Assembly (NCBI GenBank): GCA_963701435.1
Contig: CAVPAL010000006.1
Span: forward strand, 496,001-560,000
Source: JAACFF01 sp963701435
GTDB taxonomy: Bacteria > Chloroflexota > Anaerolineae > Promineifilales > Promineifilaceae
Length of the DNA stretch: 64,000 nucleotides
Direction: 5' to 3'
The notes under the pieces are model-generated. The model did not search any database, was not told the DNA's origin, and saw only the letters and a program-made list of their open reading frames with translations. Position numbers and translations under genes: made by a program. This document shows, one piece after another, positions 53,788 through 62,500 of the stretch (the stretch's first letter is position 1; every line of letters begins with the position of its first letter).

Positions 53788-54765
53788 TTGAAACGCTTCC
53801 ATCTTTTTTCAAGCATCATTTTATTAATAATTTTATTGGCGGCTTGCGGCGGAAAGGCCGAACCGGCGGCAGAAACGGCCGAATCCCTACAAATCCGCCT
53901 GCCCATGGGCTACATTCCCGATCCCCAATATGCGCCCATTTACGTCGCTGTGGACAAAGGTTACTTTGCAGAAGAAGGCATTGAACTTGAATTTGACTAC
54001 AGCTTTGAAACTGACGGCATGGCGCTCGTGGGGGCTAGTGAACTGCCGTTTGCTATCGTGGGCGGCGATCAAGTCATTCTGGCGCGCGCGCAGGGTTTGC
54101 CAGTCGTTTATGTGCTGGAATGGTTCCAGCGTTACCCCATCGCCGTGGTGAGCAAAGCCGAAATGGGCATTGAAACGCCGCAAGATTTGGCCGGTCATAC
54201 TATTGGGCTGCCCGGTTTCTTTGGCGCCAGCTATGTGGGTTTTGCGGGACTGCTTTCGGCCAATAGCATGACGCAAGATGACGTCGAAGCGTTGGAAGTT
54301 GGCTTTACCCAGGTGGAGACGCTGCTGGCCGATCGGGCTGATGCGGTGGTCGTTTTTGCTAACAATGAACCCATCCAGCTAAAAAATATGGGCGAGGACG
54401 TGAACGTGATTCAGGTGGCCGACTATATCGATCTCGTTTTTAACGGCATCGTCACCAATGAAGATACGATCAGCAATAACCCCGAACTGGTCGAACGCTT
54501 TACGCGCGCCTTTTTACGCGGATTGCAGGAGACGTTGGAAAACCCGGATGAGGCGTATGAAATCAGTAAAAAGTATGTCGAAGGATTGGATGACAGCCGG
54601 CGCGAGGTGTTGGATGCGTCGCTGCCGCTGTGGGAAGCAGAGGTTTTGGGTTATACCGAAGATGCAGCCTGGGCCAAAACGCAGGAAGTTTTGTTGGAGA
54701 TAGGATTTCTGGACGGCCCTGTAGAAAATTTGGATATGGCCTATACAAATGCGTTTGTTGAGTAG
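53788..54765 (+). CDS. ribY: Riboflavin-binding lipoprotein of the ABC transporter (RibY-like)
   Basis: This 325-residue solute-binding protein of the NMT1/THI5-like (SsuA/THI5) family starts at TTG 53788, eight bases after GGAGG. A signal peptide with lipobox LLAAC anchors it to the membrane (Cys about residue 21). The domain shows MGYIPDPQYAPIYVAVDKGYFAEEGIELEF, SELPFAIVGGDQVILARAQGLPVVYV, TIGLPGFFGASYVGF and DAVVVFANNEPIQL, typical of this family. Together with the RFN element this supports riboflavin or flavin binding. A related pyrimidine ligand cannot be excluded from sequence alone. Confidence 0.9.
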   Translation: MKRFHLFSSIILLIILLAACGGKAEPAAETAESLQIRLPMGYIPDPQYAPIYVAVDKGYFAEEGIELEFDYSFETDGMALVGASELPFAIVGGDQVILARAQGLPVVYVLEWFQRYPIAVVSKAEMGIETPQDLAGHTIGLPGFFGASYVGFAGLLSANSMTQDDVEALEVGFTQVETLLADRADAVVVFANNEPIQLKNMGEDVNVIQVADYIDLVFNGIVTNEDTISNNPELVERFTRAFLRGLQETLENPDEAYEISKKYVEGLDDSRREVLDASLPLWEAEVLGYTEDAAWAKTQEVLLEIGFLDGPVENLDMAYTNAFVE

Positions 54766-54780
54766 GTGAATGAAGGAAAT

Positions 54781-55551
54781 ATGGAGTCTGAAGGCGAGCC
54801 GTTTATAACGTTGACGCATGTCGGCCACATTTTTGCTGATGACGGTACGCATGTCCTTGATGATGTGTCGCTGGAGATTGACGCGGGCGCATTTGTTGCG
54901 CTGGTGGGGTCGTCCGGTATTGGCAAATCAACGCTGCTGCGGATTTTGGGCGGTTTATTGCAGCCTGCTTCCGGGGTGGCGCTGCTTAACGGCCGTTCCC
55001 CAATTGACACCCAAACGCCCATTGGCATTGTTTTTCAACAGGATAACCTGATGCCGTGGCGCACGGCCTTTGAAAATGTGCGTCTGCCGTTGGAATTGAG
55101 CGGGGTCAACGGCCGTGTCGCCGAAGATCGCGTGCAGGAGATGTTCAAGCTGGTAGGGTTGGAAGGAGCTGAACGCAATTATCCCAGCCAATTATCCGGC
55201 GGCATGGCGCAGCGTGTGGCGATTGCGCGCGCGCTGGTTCACCGACCTGCGCTGCTGCTGCTGGATGAACCCTTTGGCGCGCTGGATGCGCTGACGCGTG
55301 AACGCATGGGGCAAGAACTGCTGCGCATCTGGCAGGCGATGCCGGTTACCGTTTGCATGGTGACCCACAGCATTGACGAAGCGGTTTTTCTGGCGGATGA
55401 GGTGTTGGTGATGGGCAGCGCCGATGGCAATGGCGGACCGGCGACTATTACCCACCAGATCCCTATCAAAATCCCACGGCCGCGTGATTTTAGCTTGCGT
55501 CGTTCCGAGGAGTTTTTGAAATGTGAGCGGATTGTACGTGACGCCATTTAG
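54781..55551 (+). CDS. ABC transporter ATPase of the riboflavin importer
   Basis: This 256-residue ATPase has Walker A GSSGIGKST, Q loop VFQQDNLMPWRTAFENV, signature QLSGGMAQRVAIARAL, Walker B LLLLDEPFGALDALTRE and switch His in MVTHSIDEAVFLADEV. The subfamily is that of nitrate/sulfonate/taurine importers, matching the permease. The start is either GTG 54766, directly after the ribY stop, or ATG 54781 with AAGGA upstream; the latter is chosen. It is the last gene of the FMN-controlled operon and is followed by a terminator. Confidence 0.92.
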   Translation: MESEGEPFITLTHVGHIFADDGTHVLDDVSLEIDAGAFVALVGSSGIGKSTLLRILGGLLQPASGVALLNGRSPIDTQTPIGIVFQQDNLMPWRTAFENVRLPLELSGVNGRVAEDRVQEMFKLVGLEGAERNYPSQLSGGMAQRVAIARALVHRPALLLLDEPFGALDALTRERMGQELLRIWQAMPVTVCMVTHSIDEAVFLADEVLVMGSADGNGGPATITHQIPIKIPRPRDFSLRRSEEFLKCERIVRDAI

Positions 55552-55562
55552 GTAAACGAAAA

Positions 55563-55595
55563 AAAAGCGCAGATCATAATTTGGTCTGCGCTTTT
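55563..55595. terminator. Bidirectional Rho-independent terminator
   Basis: An 11-bp stem (AAAAGCGCAGA, 55563-55573, with TCTGCGCTTTT, 55585-55595) has A and T tracts on the two sides. It lies between the converging ATPase and DUF4349 genes and can serve both. Confidence 0.88.
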
Positions 55596-55612
55596 ATGCT
55601 TTTTTAAGCCGG

Positions 55613-56578
55613 TCAGGCTTCGTCTTCGTTGGAACCTGGTGGGTCTTGAACGGCCGTTTCTGTCATCTCACTCTTGGCCGCTTTACGGCGGGCGCGCCGC
55701 CGGCGTATATAGCGCACTATTAACCACAGCGGGATACCAATTAGCAGCACAATCGGGAATACAAATATCAGCAGCCAAATCAACAAACTCAACAAAGCTT
55801 GCAAAGCGTTGATTAATGCTTCGATCGCATTACGCACGACGCCTTCAGGCTGCCAGCCGGCCACCTGGATTGGCTGCGCCAAAATATCGGGCGTCAGGTT
55901 AACGGTAATTGTCGAAAAAGCGGATGACTGCTGCAAATATTGGATACGCCCTTTCAGTGATTCTATTTCAGCTTCCAGACGGCTTAATTCTTGATTGACC
56001 GCCAGCGCTTCTTCAACGTCCTGGGCTTCATCCAAAAAAGTGCGCACGCGATCGGCCGTGGCTTCCAGGTTAGCCAACCGCGCCGACAGGTCCACATACT
56101 CCTCGGTCACGTCCTGGCCCGAAGTTGAAATGGCTGTAACCTCTAAAGCCAGACCTTGAATTGCATCCAACGCGCTCTGGAACCCTTCCGCCGGCACGCG
56201 CACCGTCATGTTGCCCGTTTTAGCGCGCTCATCATACTGGAATACACTGCTGTCCACGACCCAGCCGCCGTTGCTTTCGACCATTTGCACAATAGTTTGC
56301 ATCGCTTCTTCCGTATCGGTGACGACGATGCTCATGTCGGCCGTGCGGATAATTAAGCGGGATTGAACCGGTTCGGACTGATTAAGCGAAGCATCAGAGG
56401 CGGAGTCTCTCTGGAACGCCAACCCCATTTCAGCCTCTTCCAGCGCCATTTCTGCAGCGGGCGGTTCCGGAGCGGCTGCGCCCATAAATTCAGCGCTTTC
56501 AGCAGGGCTGTTTCCACATGCAGCCAGCGCCAACATAAACAGAATAAAAAAAATAGACACGAATTTTTGCCTGGTCAT
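55613..56578 (-). CDS. DUF4349 lipoprotein
   Basis: This 321-residue envelope protein has a signal peptide with lipobox LAAC (Cys about residue 21), an acidic/Ala-Pro spacer, then the DUF4349 domain (about 70-230: LIIRTADMSIVVTDTEEAMQTIVQMVESNGGWVVDSS, GNMTVRVPAEGFQSALDAI, then a Glu-rich coiled coil). A C-terminal membrane helix pair (LLIWLLIFVFPIVLLIGIPLWLIVRYI) is followed by a basic and acidic tail. The function of DUF4349 is not known. GGAGATACC precedes the ATG. Confidence 0.87.
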   Translation of the reverse strand: MTRQKFVSIFFILFMLALAACGNSPAESAEFMGAAAPEPPAAEMALEEAEMGLAFQRDSASDASLNQSEPVQSRLIIRTADMSIVVTDTEEAMQTIVQMVESNGGWVVDSSVFQYDERAKTGNMTVRVPAEGFQSALDAIQGLALEVTAISTSGQDVTEEYVDLSARLANLEATADRVRTFLDEAQDVEEALAVNQELSRLEAEIESLKGRIQYLQQSSAFSTITVNLTPDILAQPIQVAGWQPEGVVRNAIEALINALQALLSLLIWLLIFVFPIVLLIGIPLWLIVRYIRRRRARRKAAKSEMTETAVQDPPGSNEDEA

Positions 56579-56657
56579 GGTATCTCCTGAAAGCTAGACA
56601 GATTGATTTATTGATTACTTCTGCTGAGACAACGCTGCTGCTGTGTAAAAAGTTCCC

Positions 56658-57386
56658 TCACCACCCGTATGCAAGGCGTGCAATCAGGGGCGTGGGTAGT
56701 TTTGCAGCGCGCATTTGGGCCTGTGTTTCGGCAATGGGGTATTCAACGCGGTGAAATTCCCACGCCAGTTCTTCTGTGTCCAGCAGGGCAAAGGCGGCGC
56801 GTGGATCGGAATCACGCGGCTGCCCGACGCTGCCGGGATTGAGGATAACGCGCGCGTCGCCCACATAAATTGTTTCCTGATAATTGGGAGTGATCCCCAC
56901 CACATCACCCGGCGCGCGCTCGGCCAGAAGAATTGGTACGTGGGTGTGACCTACCAGACAAATGGCTGTTTCCATGAGCGCAAAATTGGCAACGGCCGTA
57001 TCCTCATCCAAAATATACTCCCAAACCGGCTGACGCAAGCTGCCATGCGCCAGTGAAAACCCCTCCAAAAGTCGTTTGGGCGGCTGCGCTTCTAAATAGG
57101 CGCGTGTTTGCGGCGTCAACACCTGCCGGGTCCAATGCACAGATTTTTGCGCCTCCGGATTGAAATCACGGATGTCCAGCTTGTCCAGGGCGGCCCAATC
57201 GTGATTTCCGGTCAGGCAGATATGGTCATATTCACGCAGCAAGGCAACGCACTCATTTGGTTTAGGACCGTAGCCGACCAGGTCGCCCAGGCACCAGATT
57301 TGGTCCCAAAGACCCTCCGCAGCCGTCATCACCGTCTCAAAAGCTGCCAAGTTTGCATGAATGTCTGAGATAACCAAAATACGCAT
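56658..57386 (-). CDS. Calcineurin-like metallophosphoesterase (YfcE/PrpE-type)
   Basis: This 242-residue dimetal phosphoesterase has the complete motif set: SDIHANLAAF (Asp-x-His), GDLVGYGPKPNECV (Gly-Asp), TGNHDWAA (Gly-Asn-His-Asp) and GHTHVP. The group includes diadenosine tetraphosphatases and broad-range phosphodiesterases. ATG 57386 is used; a GTG 24 bases upstream is an alternative start. It stands divergent from the tsaE operon with about 107 bp between. Confidence 0.9.
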   Translation of the reverse strand: MRILVISDIHANLAAFETVMTAAEGLWDQIWCLGDLVGYGPKPNECVALLREYDHICLTGNHDWAALDKLDIRDFNPEAQKSVHWTRQVLTPQTRAYLEAQPPKRLLEGFSLAHGSLRQPVWEYILDEDTAVANFALMETAICLVGHTHVPILLAERAPGDVVGITPNYQETIYVGDARVILNPGSVGQPRDSDPRAAFALLDTEELAWEFHRVEYPIAETQAQMRAAKLPTPLIARLAYGW

Positions 57387-57480
57387 CGTTTTCTTCTGCC
57401 CCTTTGTCACAATAATACCATGATTGCATGAAAAATGACGGACATTGTCAACATAAGTACCCTCTCTTACCAGAGGATTG

Positions 57481-57486
57481 TATAAT
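57481..57486 (+). promoter_or_regulatory. Candidate -10 box for a leaderless tsaE transcript
   Basis: A perfect TATAAT (57481-57486) lies 7 bases before the tsaE ATG at 57494, so transcription would begin at or beside the start codon. No good -35 is seen 17 bp upstream. Confidence 0.5.
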
Positions 57487-57493
57487 TGAGTGT

Positions 57494-57994
57494 ATGGCTA
57501 TTTTAGATGAACGCACCTTGGACTTCACCAGCAACAGCGTTGAGCAAACGGTGCGTCTGGGTGTGCGTCTGGGCGGATTGTTGCAGCCGGAAGATATGCT
57601 GTGCCTTTCGGGCGATCTGGGCGCGGGTAAAACAGTGCTGGCGCGCGGTGTTGGACGCGGTTGGGGCACGGCCGTTCGCGTGACCAGCCCTACATTTACC
57701 TTGATCAACACATATCCGCGCCAGCATGATAACCGTATCCTGTATCATATTGATTGTTACCGGCTGGAAAGTGACGCTGATGTAAATACGGTCGGGCTGG
57801 ATGACATTTTTGCCGCCGACGGCGCTTTTATGATTGAATGGCCGGAACGGATTCAGGATTGGCTGCCGGCCGGTTATTTATGGATTCACCTGGTCTATTT
57901 GAACGAGACAAAGCGCAAATTGCGCTTGATTGCCACCGGCAACCGGGCAACCGCTTTGTTAAAAGAGTTCAAGCGCAGCGCTTTTGGTATTTGA
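57494..57994 (+). CDS. tsaE: tRNA threonylcarbamoyladenosine biosynthesis ATPase TsaE
   Basis: TsaE supports the TsaBDE complex that makes t6A37 on tRNA. The 166-residue protein has Walker A GDLGAGKTVLARGV, switch region TSPTFTLINTY, and EWPERIQDWLP near the C-terminus. The start ATG 57494 is chosen because the conserved region begins soon after and a -10 box lies immediately upstream; an in-frame ATG at 57428 would add 22 unconserved residues. tsaB starts one base after the stop, and rimI follows, the classic tsaE-tsaB-rimI operon. tsaD is not in the window. Confidence 0.93.
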   Translation: MAILDERTLDFTSNSVEQTVRLGVRLGGLLQPEDMLCLSGDLGAGKTVLARGVGRGWGTAVRVTSPTFTLINTYPRQHDNRILYHIDCYRLESDADVNTVGLDDIFAADGAFMIEWPERIQDWLPAGYLWIHLVYLNETKRKLRLIATGNRATALLKEFKRSAFGI

Positions 57995-57995
57995 T

Positions 57996-58658
57996 ATGAT
58001 TTTAGCAATTGACACCGCAACCCGCTGGATGGGAGTGGCTCTACACGACGGCGCGGCCGTACTCGCCGAAATTGGGCAGCGCAGCATCAATACCCAAACG
58101 ATAGAACTCGCGCCTGCTATTGATGGTGTGCTCAGCCGCGCGAGCGTGCGCGCTGACGATCTAAAAGCAATTGCTGTGGCGATCGGACCGGGTTCGTACA
58201 CCGGTTTGCGCGTCGGACTGGGCGTCGCCAAAGGTTTGGCGCTCGCTTACCAGACGCCGTTGATTGGCGTGCCGACGCTGGATATTGTGGCAGCGCAGTT
58301 TGGCGAGATGCCGGACGAACTGCTCATCATTGCGGAAGCAGGTCGCACGCGCATATTGGCGGGACGCTACCAATGGCAAAAACGAGGGTGGCAAACAGAA
58401 ACGCCGCCTGAGATTTTTACCTGGGAAGGGCTGCTGGAGAGTTTAAACGGCCGTTCCATCCTGGCCGGAGAAATTTCCGCCGACGCCAATAAATTGATCC
58501 GCAACAGTGGTAAACAAGTTAGCGTTGTTGCGCCGGCCGCTCAGGTACGCCGCGCCGGGTATCTGGCTGAAATTGGGTGGCAGCGGCTGCGCAAAAAACA
58601 ATTTGATGACCCGGTTACGCTAACCCCAAACTATTTACGCGACCCGGCCGGCGCATAA
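57996..58658 (+). CDS. tsaB: tRNA threonylcarbamoyladenosine biosynthesis protein TsaB
   Basis: This 220-residue actin-like fold protein is the partner of TsaD in t6A synthesis. The N-terminal MILAIDTATRWMGVALHDG and AVAIGPGSYTGLRVGLGVAKGLALAYQTPLIGVPTLD segments are typical of TsaB. The TsaB group lacks the metal-binding histidines of TsaD, and none is seen here. ATG 57996 is one base after the tsaE stop. Confidence 0.94.
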   Translation: MILAIDTATRWMGVALHDGAAVLAEIGQRSINTQTIELAPAIDGVLSRASVRADDLKAIAVAIGPGSYTGLRVGLGVAKGLALAYQTPLIGVPTLDIVAAQFGEMPDELLIIAEAGRTRILAGRYQWQKRGWQTETPPEIFTWEGLLESLNGRSILAGEISADANKLIRNSGKQVSVVAPAAQVRRAGYLAEIGWQRLRKKQFDDPVTLTPNYLRDPAGA

Positions 58659-58676
58659 AGCGTTTTCTTTGTATTT

Positions 58677-59234
58677 ATGCTTTCACCCCCATACCCCTGG
58701 CAGTTACGGCCGTTACAACTGGATGATCTGGATGATGTTTTGGTCATCGACCGGCTCTCGCTGCCCACACCTACCAAAGCGGCCGTGTACCGTTATGAAC
58801 TGGCTCAAAATAAACTGGCTCATTATCAGGCGCTGGCGGTCGTGGGAAACGGCCGTATGCCCACATTAATTGGTTTTGCCGGCTATTGGCGCATGGGAGA
58901 CGAAATTCACGTCAGCATGATAGCGGTGCATCCCGATTGGCGCGGGCGCGGGCTGGGTGAATTACTGCTTTTGAATCAGCTTTTTGATGCGGCGGCCATG
59001 AATGCCGATCAGGTTACATTGGAAGTGCGCGCCAGCAACAAGGTCGCCCAGGCGTTATATGCAAAGTACGCTTTTGTCGAGGTAGGCCGCCGGCCACGCT
59101 ATTATAAAGATACCGGCGAAGCGGCCGTGTTGATGACGCTTGATCTGCACAGCACGGCTGCATTTCACCAAACGCTCTCTCAATGGCGTGAAACACTTTA
59201 TACGCGCCTTGCCGGTGCGGATTTTCCAGCGTGA
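58677..59234 (+). CDS. rimI: Ribosomal-protein-alanine N-acetyltransferase RimI
   Basis: This 185-residue GNAT acetyltransferase acetylates the N-terminal alanine of S18 in the characterised family. The acetyl-CoA loop is VHPDWRGRGLGELLL (R/Q-x-x-G-x-G/A), followed by VTLEVRASNKVAQALYAKYAFVEVGRRPRYY, the RimI signature. A C-terminal extension of about 25 residues goes beyond E. coli RimI. It is third in the tsaE-tsaB-rimI operon and ends at a terminator hairpin. Confidence 0.9.
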   Translation: MLSPPYPWQLRPLQLDDLDDVLVIDRLSLPTPTKAAVYRYELAQNKLAHYQALAVVGNGRMPTLIGFAGYWRMGDEIHVSMIAVHPDWRGRGLGELLLLNQLFDAAAMNADQVTLEVRASNKVAQALYAKYAFVEVGRRPRYYKDTGEAAVLMTLDLHSTAAFHQTLSQWRETLYTRLAGADFPA

Positions 59235-59259
59235 AGTTGTATAAACCAACAAGCAAGTT

Positions 59260-59290
59260 CATGCACACGCACCCATAGTGCATGTTTTTT
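59260..59290 (+). terminator. Rho-independent terminator of tsaE-tsaB-rimI
   Basis: Stem CATGCAC/GTGCATG (59260-59266 with 59278-59284) with an 11-nt loop, followed by six T (59285-59290). Confidence 0.85.
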
Positions 59291-59347
59291 CGCCACATGG
59301 GACCTGTTTCATGAATAAACCACATTGCACAACGAAGTAGAGATAAC

Positions 59348-60373
59348 ATGGACTTTTTCATCACGGGCGGCGCCGGTTTTATTGGCTCTAACAGCGCCGA
59401 TCATTTTTTACAGCAGGGTCATTCGGTCACAATCTATGATAATTTGTCGCGCGTCGGCGGGCGGGCAAATCTCGCCTGGCTGCGTGAGCGCCACGGGGAT
59501 GCGCGCCTGCGTTTTGTCGAAGGGGATGTGCGTGACTATGCCGCCTTGACCGCCGCCATTCCGGGCGCCGCTGTAGTTTTGCATCTCGCCAGCCAGGTTG
59601 CCGTAACGACCTCGGTACAAAATCCACGTGAAGATTTTGAAATTAATGCCCTCGGCACGTTTAATGTACTGGAAGCGGTGCGTCACCAATGTCCAGAAGC
59701 GGCCGTTTTGTATGCTTCAACGAACAAAGTGTATGGCGGCATGGAAAAAATTGAGGTTGTGGAGCAAGAAACGCGTTATGCGTATGCCGATTTCCCGCAT
59801 GGCATTCCCGAAACCTACCCGCTTGATTTTCATTCTCCCTACGGCTGCTCAAAGGGGGCCGGCGATCAGTACATGATTGATTACGCGCGCATTTATGGCT
59901 TAAAGACGTTGACTTTGCGACAGTCATGTATATACGGCCGTCGCCAGTTTGGCGTTGAGGATCAAGGCTGGGTCGCTCATTTTATTATCGCAACGGTCAT
60001 GCAGCGCCCGATGTCAATCTATGGCGACGGCAAACAGGTGCGCGATCTGCTGCACGTATCTGATTTGATCCATGCTTATGAGTTGGGCATCGAAAAAATC
60101 GACGCACTCAAAGGCCAGGCGCTAAATTTGGGCGGCGGCCCGGCCAACACGTTGTCCATTTGGACAGAATTTGAACCTTTGCTGCAAACATTGACCGGCC
60201 GGCCGATTCCAGTTACTCATGGCCGCTGGCGCCCCGGCGATCAGAAGGTCTTTATCGCCGACATTCAAAAAGCCGCCAGACTCTTGGGGTGGACGCCGCA
60301 AATCTCACCTGCGGAGGGCATTGCCGATCTGTATGAATGGGTCGCAGGCAATCGGAATCTTTTTATCAATTAG
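59348..60373 (+). CDS. CDP-paratose 2-epimerase-like NAD-dependent sugar epimerase
   Basis: This 341-residue extended SDR has the nucleotide motif TGGAGFIGSNSADHFLQQG and catalytic region ASTNKVYGGMEKI, then PYGCSKGAGDQYMIDYARIYG with the YxxxK Tyr/Lys. The TNKVYG segment together with IPETYPLDFHSPYGCSKG is typical of the CDP-paratose 2-epimerase (RfbE/TyvE) group, which makes CDP-tyvelose for surface polysaccharide. No other CDP-sugar genes are in the window, so the real substrate may be another nucleotide sugar. The DnaX gene follows 119 bp downstream. Confidence 0.85.
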   Translation: MDFFITGGAGFIGSNSADHFLQQGHSVTIYDNLSRVGGRANLAWLRERHGDARLRFVEGDVRDYAALTAAIPGAAVVLHLASQVAVTTSVQNPREDFEINALGTFNVLEAVRHQCPEAAVLYASTNKVYGGMEKIEVVEQETRYAYADFPHGIPETYPLDFHSPYGCSKGAGDQYMIDYARIYGLKTLTLRQSCIYGRRQFGVEDQGWVAHFIIATVMQRPMSIYGDGKQVRDLLHVSDLIHAYELGIEKIDALKGQALNLGGGPANTLSIWTEFEPLLQTLTGRPIPVTHGRWRPGDQKVFIADIQKAARLLGWTPQISPAEGIADLYEWVAGNRNLFIN

Positions 60374-60457
60374 CCCTCCTGGCAGTTTCTCGGAGAAAGA
60401 AAATTTAGCCGCAAATGTGGTTTCATTAAATACACTTTGAACCATGCCTTTTGCACC

Positions 60458-60486
60458 TTGCTCTCACACCCCCACAATGCTAAACT
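60458..60486 (+). promoter_or_regulatory. Promoter of dnaX, predicted leaderless
   Basis: The -35 box TTGCTC (60458-60463), a 17-bp spacer and the -10 box TAAACT (60481-60486) end 6 bases before the dnaX ATG (60493). The transcription start would fall at the start codon. The same TTGCTC-N17 layout precedes tRNA-Gln. Confidence 0.6.
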
Positions 60487-60492
60487 AGCTTC

Positions 60493-62103
60493 ATGTCCCA
60501 GGCTCTTTATCGCAAATGGCGACCGTCTCGCTTTGACCAGATTATTGGTCAACAGCACATCACGCGCACGCTGCAAAACAGCGTTGCAGCGGATCGTATT
60601 GGCCATGCGTACTTGTTTTGTGGACCGCGCGGTACCGGCAAGACCACTATGGCGCGCCTGTTGGCGAAAGCGGCTAATTGTTTGCATGATGATCCCGCGC
60701 AACGGCCGTGTAACCAATGTACAATCTGCAAAGCGATCAACGCCGCCCGTTTTCTTGACTTGATCGAAATTGACGCCGCCTCCAATACCGGCGTGGACGA
60801 TATGCGCGATTTGCGCGAAAAAATCAATTTTGCGCCTAATCAAGGACGTTACAAAGTATATATTGTCGACGAAGTCCACATGCTTTCGACGGCGGCCTTT
60901 AATGCGCTTTTGAAAACCCTGGAAGAGCCGCCCGCCCACGCCATGTTTGTGCTTGCCACAACGGAAGAACACAAAGTGCCGCTGACGATCAAGTCACGCT
61001 GCCAGCAGTTTAATTTCCGTTTGTTAACCATCGCCGAAATTACGCAGCGACTTGAATGGTTGGCGGGCAAGGAGTCGCTCACTATTGAACCGGCGGCCCT
61101 GGACTTAATTGCGCGCCAGGGAGCCGGCAGTCTACGTGATTCAGAAAGTTTGCTCGACCAACTGATTGTTGCGCCGGGCGATACGATCACATTGGAACGG
61201 GCGCAAATGGTGTTGGGGACGGCTTCGAATACGGCCGTTATCACGCTTACCGCTGCCTGGCTGAATGCTGATGGGGCAGAGGGGCTGCGAATTATTCATA
61301 ATGCGCTGGCATCCGGCGCAGACGCGCGCCAGTTTTGCCGCCAAATTGTCGCCCATCTGCGCCAAATGCTGCTTCTGCAGGCGGCCGGCGCCGACCTGGC
61401 GCTGGAAATAACGACCGATCATAAAAACGCCTTGTTGGCGCAGGCACAACGCGCGCCGCGCCAACAATTGATTGCGGCCATAAAACGATTTAATGACGCC
61501 GCCCTGCATCCGGCCTCAAGCTGGCAGCCGCAGTTGCCGTTAGAACTGGCTTTCATAGAGATGCTGCCCGCCGCGCCGGCGCCAGATTATATTGCGCCAA
61601 TCCGGACTGAATCAGCTTCGCCTGAGCAACATGCCGCTGAGGCCGCGCCCGCAGCAACGCCTGAATCAAAAAGCGAACCAGTGTTCGATGAGGTGGATGA
61701 GTTTGAAAGCGAAGTTGTGGGGGAAACGGCCGTTTTCAGAGAGCCTGAACCCGTTTCACAACCAACACATAACCTGACGCTCGAAACGTTCCAAACTCAA
61801 TGGCCGGCGATGATGGCGCAAATTGGCCAGCAAAATAAAAATTTGCCCGCGCTGCTGGCCATGAGCAAACCGCTTGCTGTTGAAGTTGACACCCTCATAT
61901 TGGGTTTTGATTATCCCATTTTCAAAAAAAAGTTTGATGACACGCCTGGCGCGGCTAAAGAGATGGGCGAACTGTTTTCGAGCCTGTTAAAAACAAAATG
62001 TAACGTACGCTGTGTTGTGACGAGCGAGTACACGGTACCGATTAGCAAAGTTGAATTCCAGGCGTTGGCCGAAGAATTAGGCGGCATTGTCCGCGAAGAG
62101 TAA
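60493..62103 (+). CDS. dnaX: DNA polymerase III subunit gamma/tau
   Basis: This clamp-loader ATPase has 536 residues. Walker A CGPRGTGKTT (43-52), four cysteines for zinc (Cys63, 73, 76, 79 in CLHDDPAQRPCNQCTIC), Walker B/DEVH box VYIVDEVHM (122-130), sensor 1 LATTEEHKVP and the SRC arginine-finger motif are intact. The third clamp-loader domain extends to about residue 360. A linker rich in Ala/Glu/Pro follows, then a C-terminal domain (LETFQTQWPAMMAQIGQQNKNLPALL) typical of Chloroflexota/Firmicutes tau. ybaB and recR follow, the standard dnaX-ybaB-recR operon. One ACGGCCGT palindrome sits in the linker, encoding Thr-Ala-Val. Confidence 0.96.
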   Translation: MSQALYRKWRPSRFDQIIGQQHITRTLQNSVAADRIGHAYLFCGPRGTGKTTMARLLAKAANCLHDDPAQRPCNQCTICKAINAARFLDLIEIDAASNTGVDDMRDLREKINFAPNQGRYKVYIVDEVHMLSTAAFNALLKTLEEPPAHAMFVLATTEEHKVPLTIKSRCQQFNFRLLTIAEITQRLEWLAGKESLTIEPAALDLIARQGAGSLRDSESLLDQLIVAPGDTITLERAQMVLGTASNTAVITLTAAWLNADGAEGLRIIHNALASGADARQFCRQIVAHLRQMLLLQAAGADLALEITTDHKNALLAQAQRAPRQQLIAAIKRFNDAALHPASSWQPQLPLELAFIEMLPAAPAPDYIAPIRTESASPEQHAAEAAPAATPESKSEPVFDEVDEFESEVVGETAVFREPEPVSQPTHNLTLETFQTQWPAMMAQIGQQNKNLPALLAMSKPLAVEVDTLILGFDYPIFKKKFDDTPGAAKEMGELFSSLLKTKCNVRCVVTSEYTVPISKVEFQALAEELGGIVREE

Positions 62104-62122
62104 GTGCAAGAAGGAGTAACCC

Positions 62123-62494
62123 ATGGCAAAAAGACCTTATCGTGGTAAAAGTAAAAAGAAATCCCCCGGCGCCGGCAATATGATGGCGCAGTTCCAGCAA
62201 ATGCAGCAAGAGATGGTCGAAGCGCAAAGCGCCCTGGAAAATGAAACAGTCACTGTGACGGCGGGCGGCGGTGCGATCACTATTGTGATTACGGGACATC
62301 AACGTCTCCAATCAATTGAAATTCATCCTGAATTATTGGATCCGCAAGAAGCGGAAATGCTGCAAGACATGCTGGTGGCAGGCATCAACTCGGCGATTGA
62401 ACAGTCGCAGGCGTTGTCGGCCGAACGTATGGAAGGCATTACCGGCAATATGGGCGGCCTGGGCGATATGCTTGGCGGCCTGGGATTGGGTTAG
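62123..62494 (+). CDS. ybaB: YbaB/EbfC family nucleoid-associated protein
   Basis: This 123-residue DNA-binding protein of the YbaB/EbfC family is typically dimeric and nucleoid-associated. The centre shows QQEMVEAQSALENETVTVTAGGGAITIVITGHQRLQSIEIHPELLDPQEAEMLQDMLVAGINSAIEQSQAL, the conserved core. A short Lys-rich N-terminal stretch and a Gly/Met-rich tail (MGGLGDMLGGLGLG) flank it. It sits between dnaX and recR; AAGGAG precedes the ATG. Confidence 0.93.
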   Translation: MAKRPYRGKSKKKSPGAGNMMAQFQQMQQEMVEAQSALENETVTVTAGGGAITIVITGHQRLQSIEIHPELLDPQEAEMLQDMLVAGINSAIEQSQALSAERMEGITGNMGGLGDMLGGLGLG

Positions 62495-62500
62495 ATAACT

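Noticed and set aside
55545..55556. TTTAGGTAAACG after the riboflavin ATPase as another hairpin-element end
   Set aside because: Only the first nine bases match and no core or partner end follows; the stop codon TAG explains part of it.
60493..62103. Programmed frameshift in dnaX producing gamma
   Set aside because: No A-rich slippery heptamer with a following hairpin could be recognised near the end of the third clamp-loader domain.
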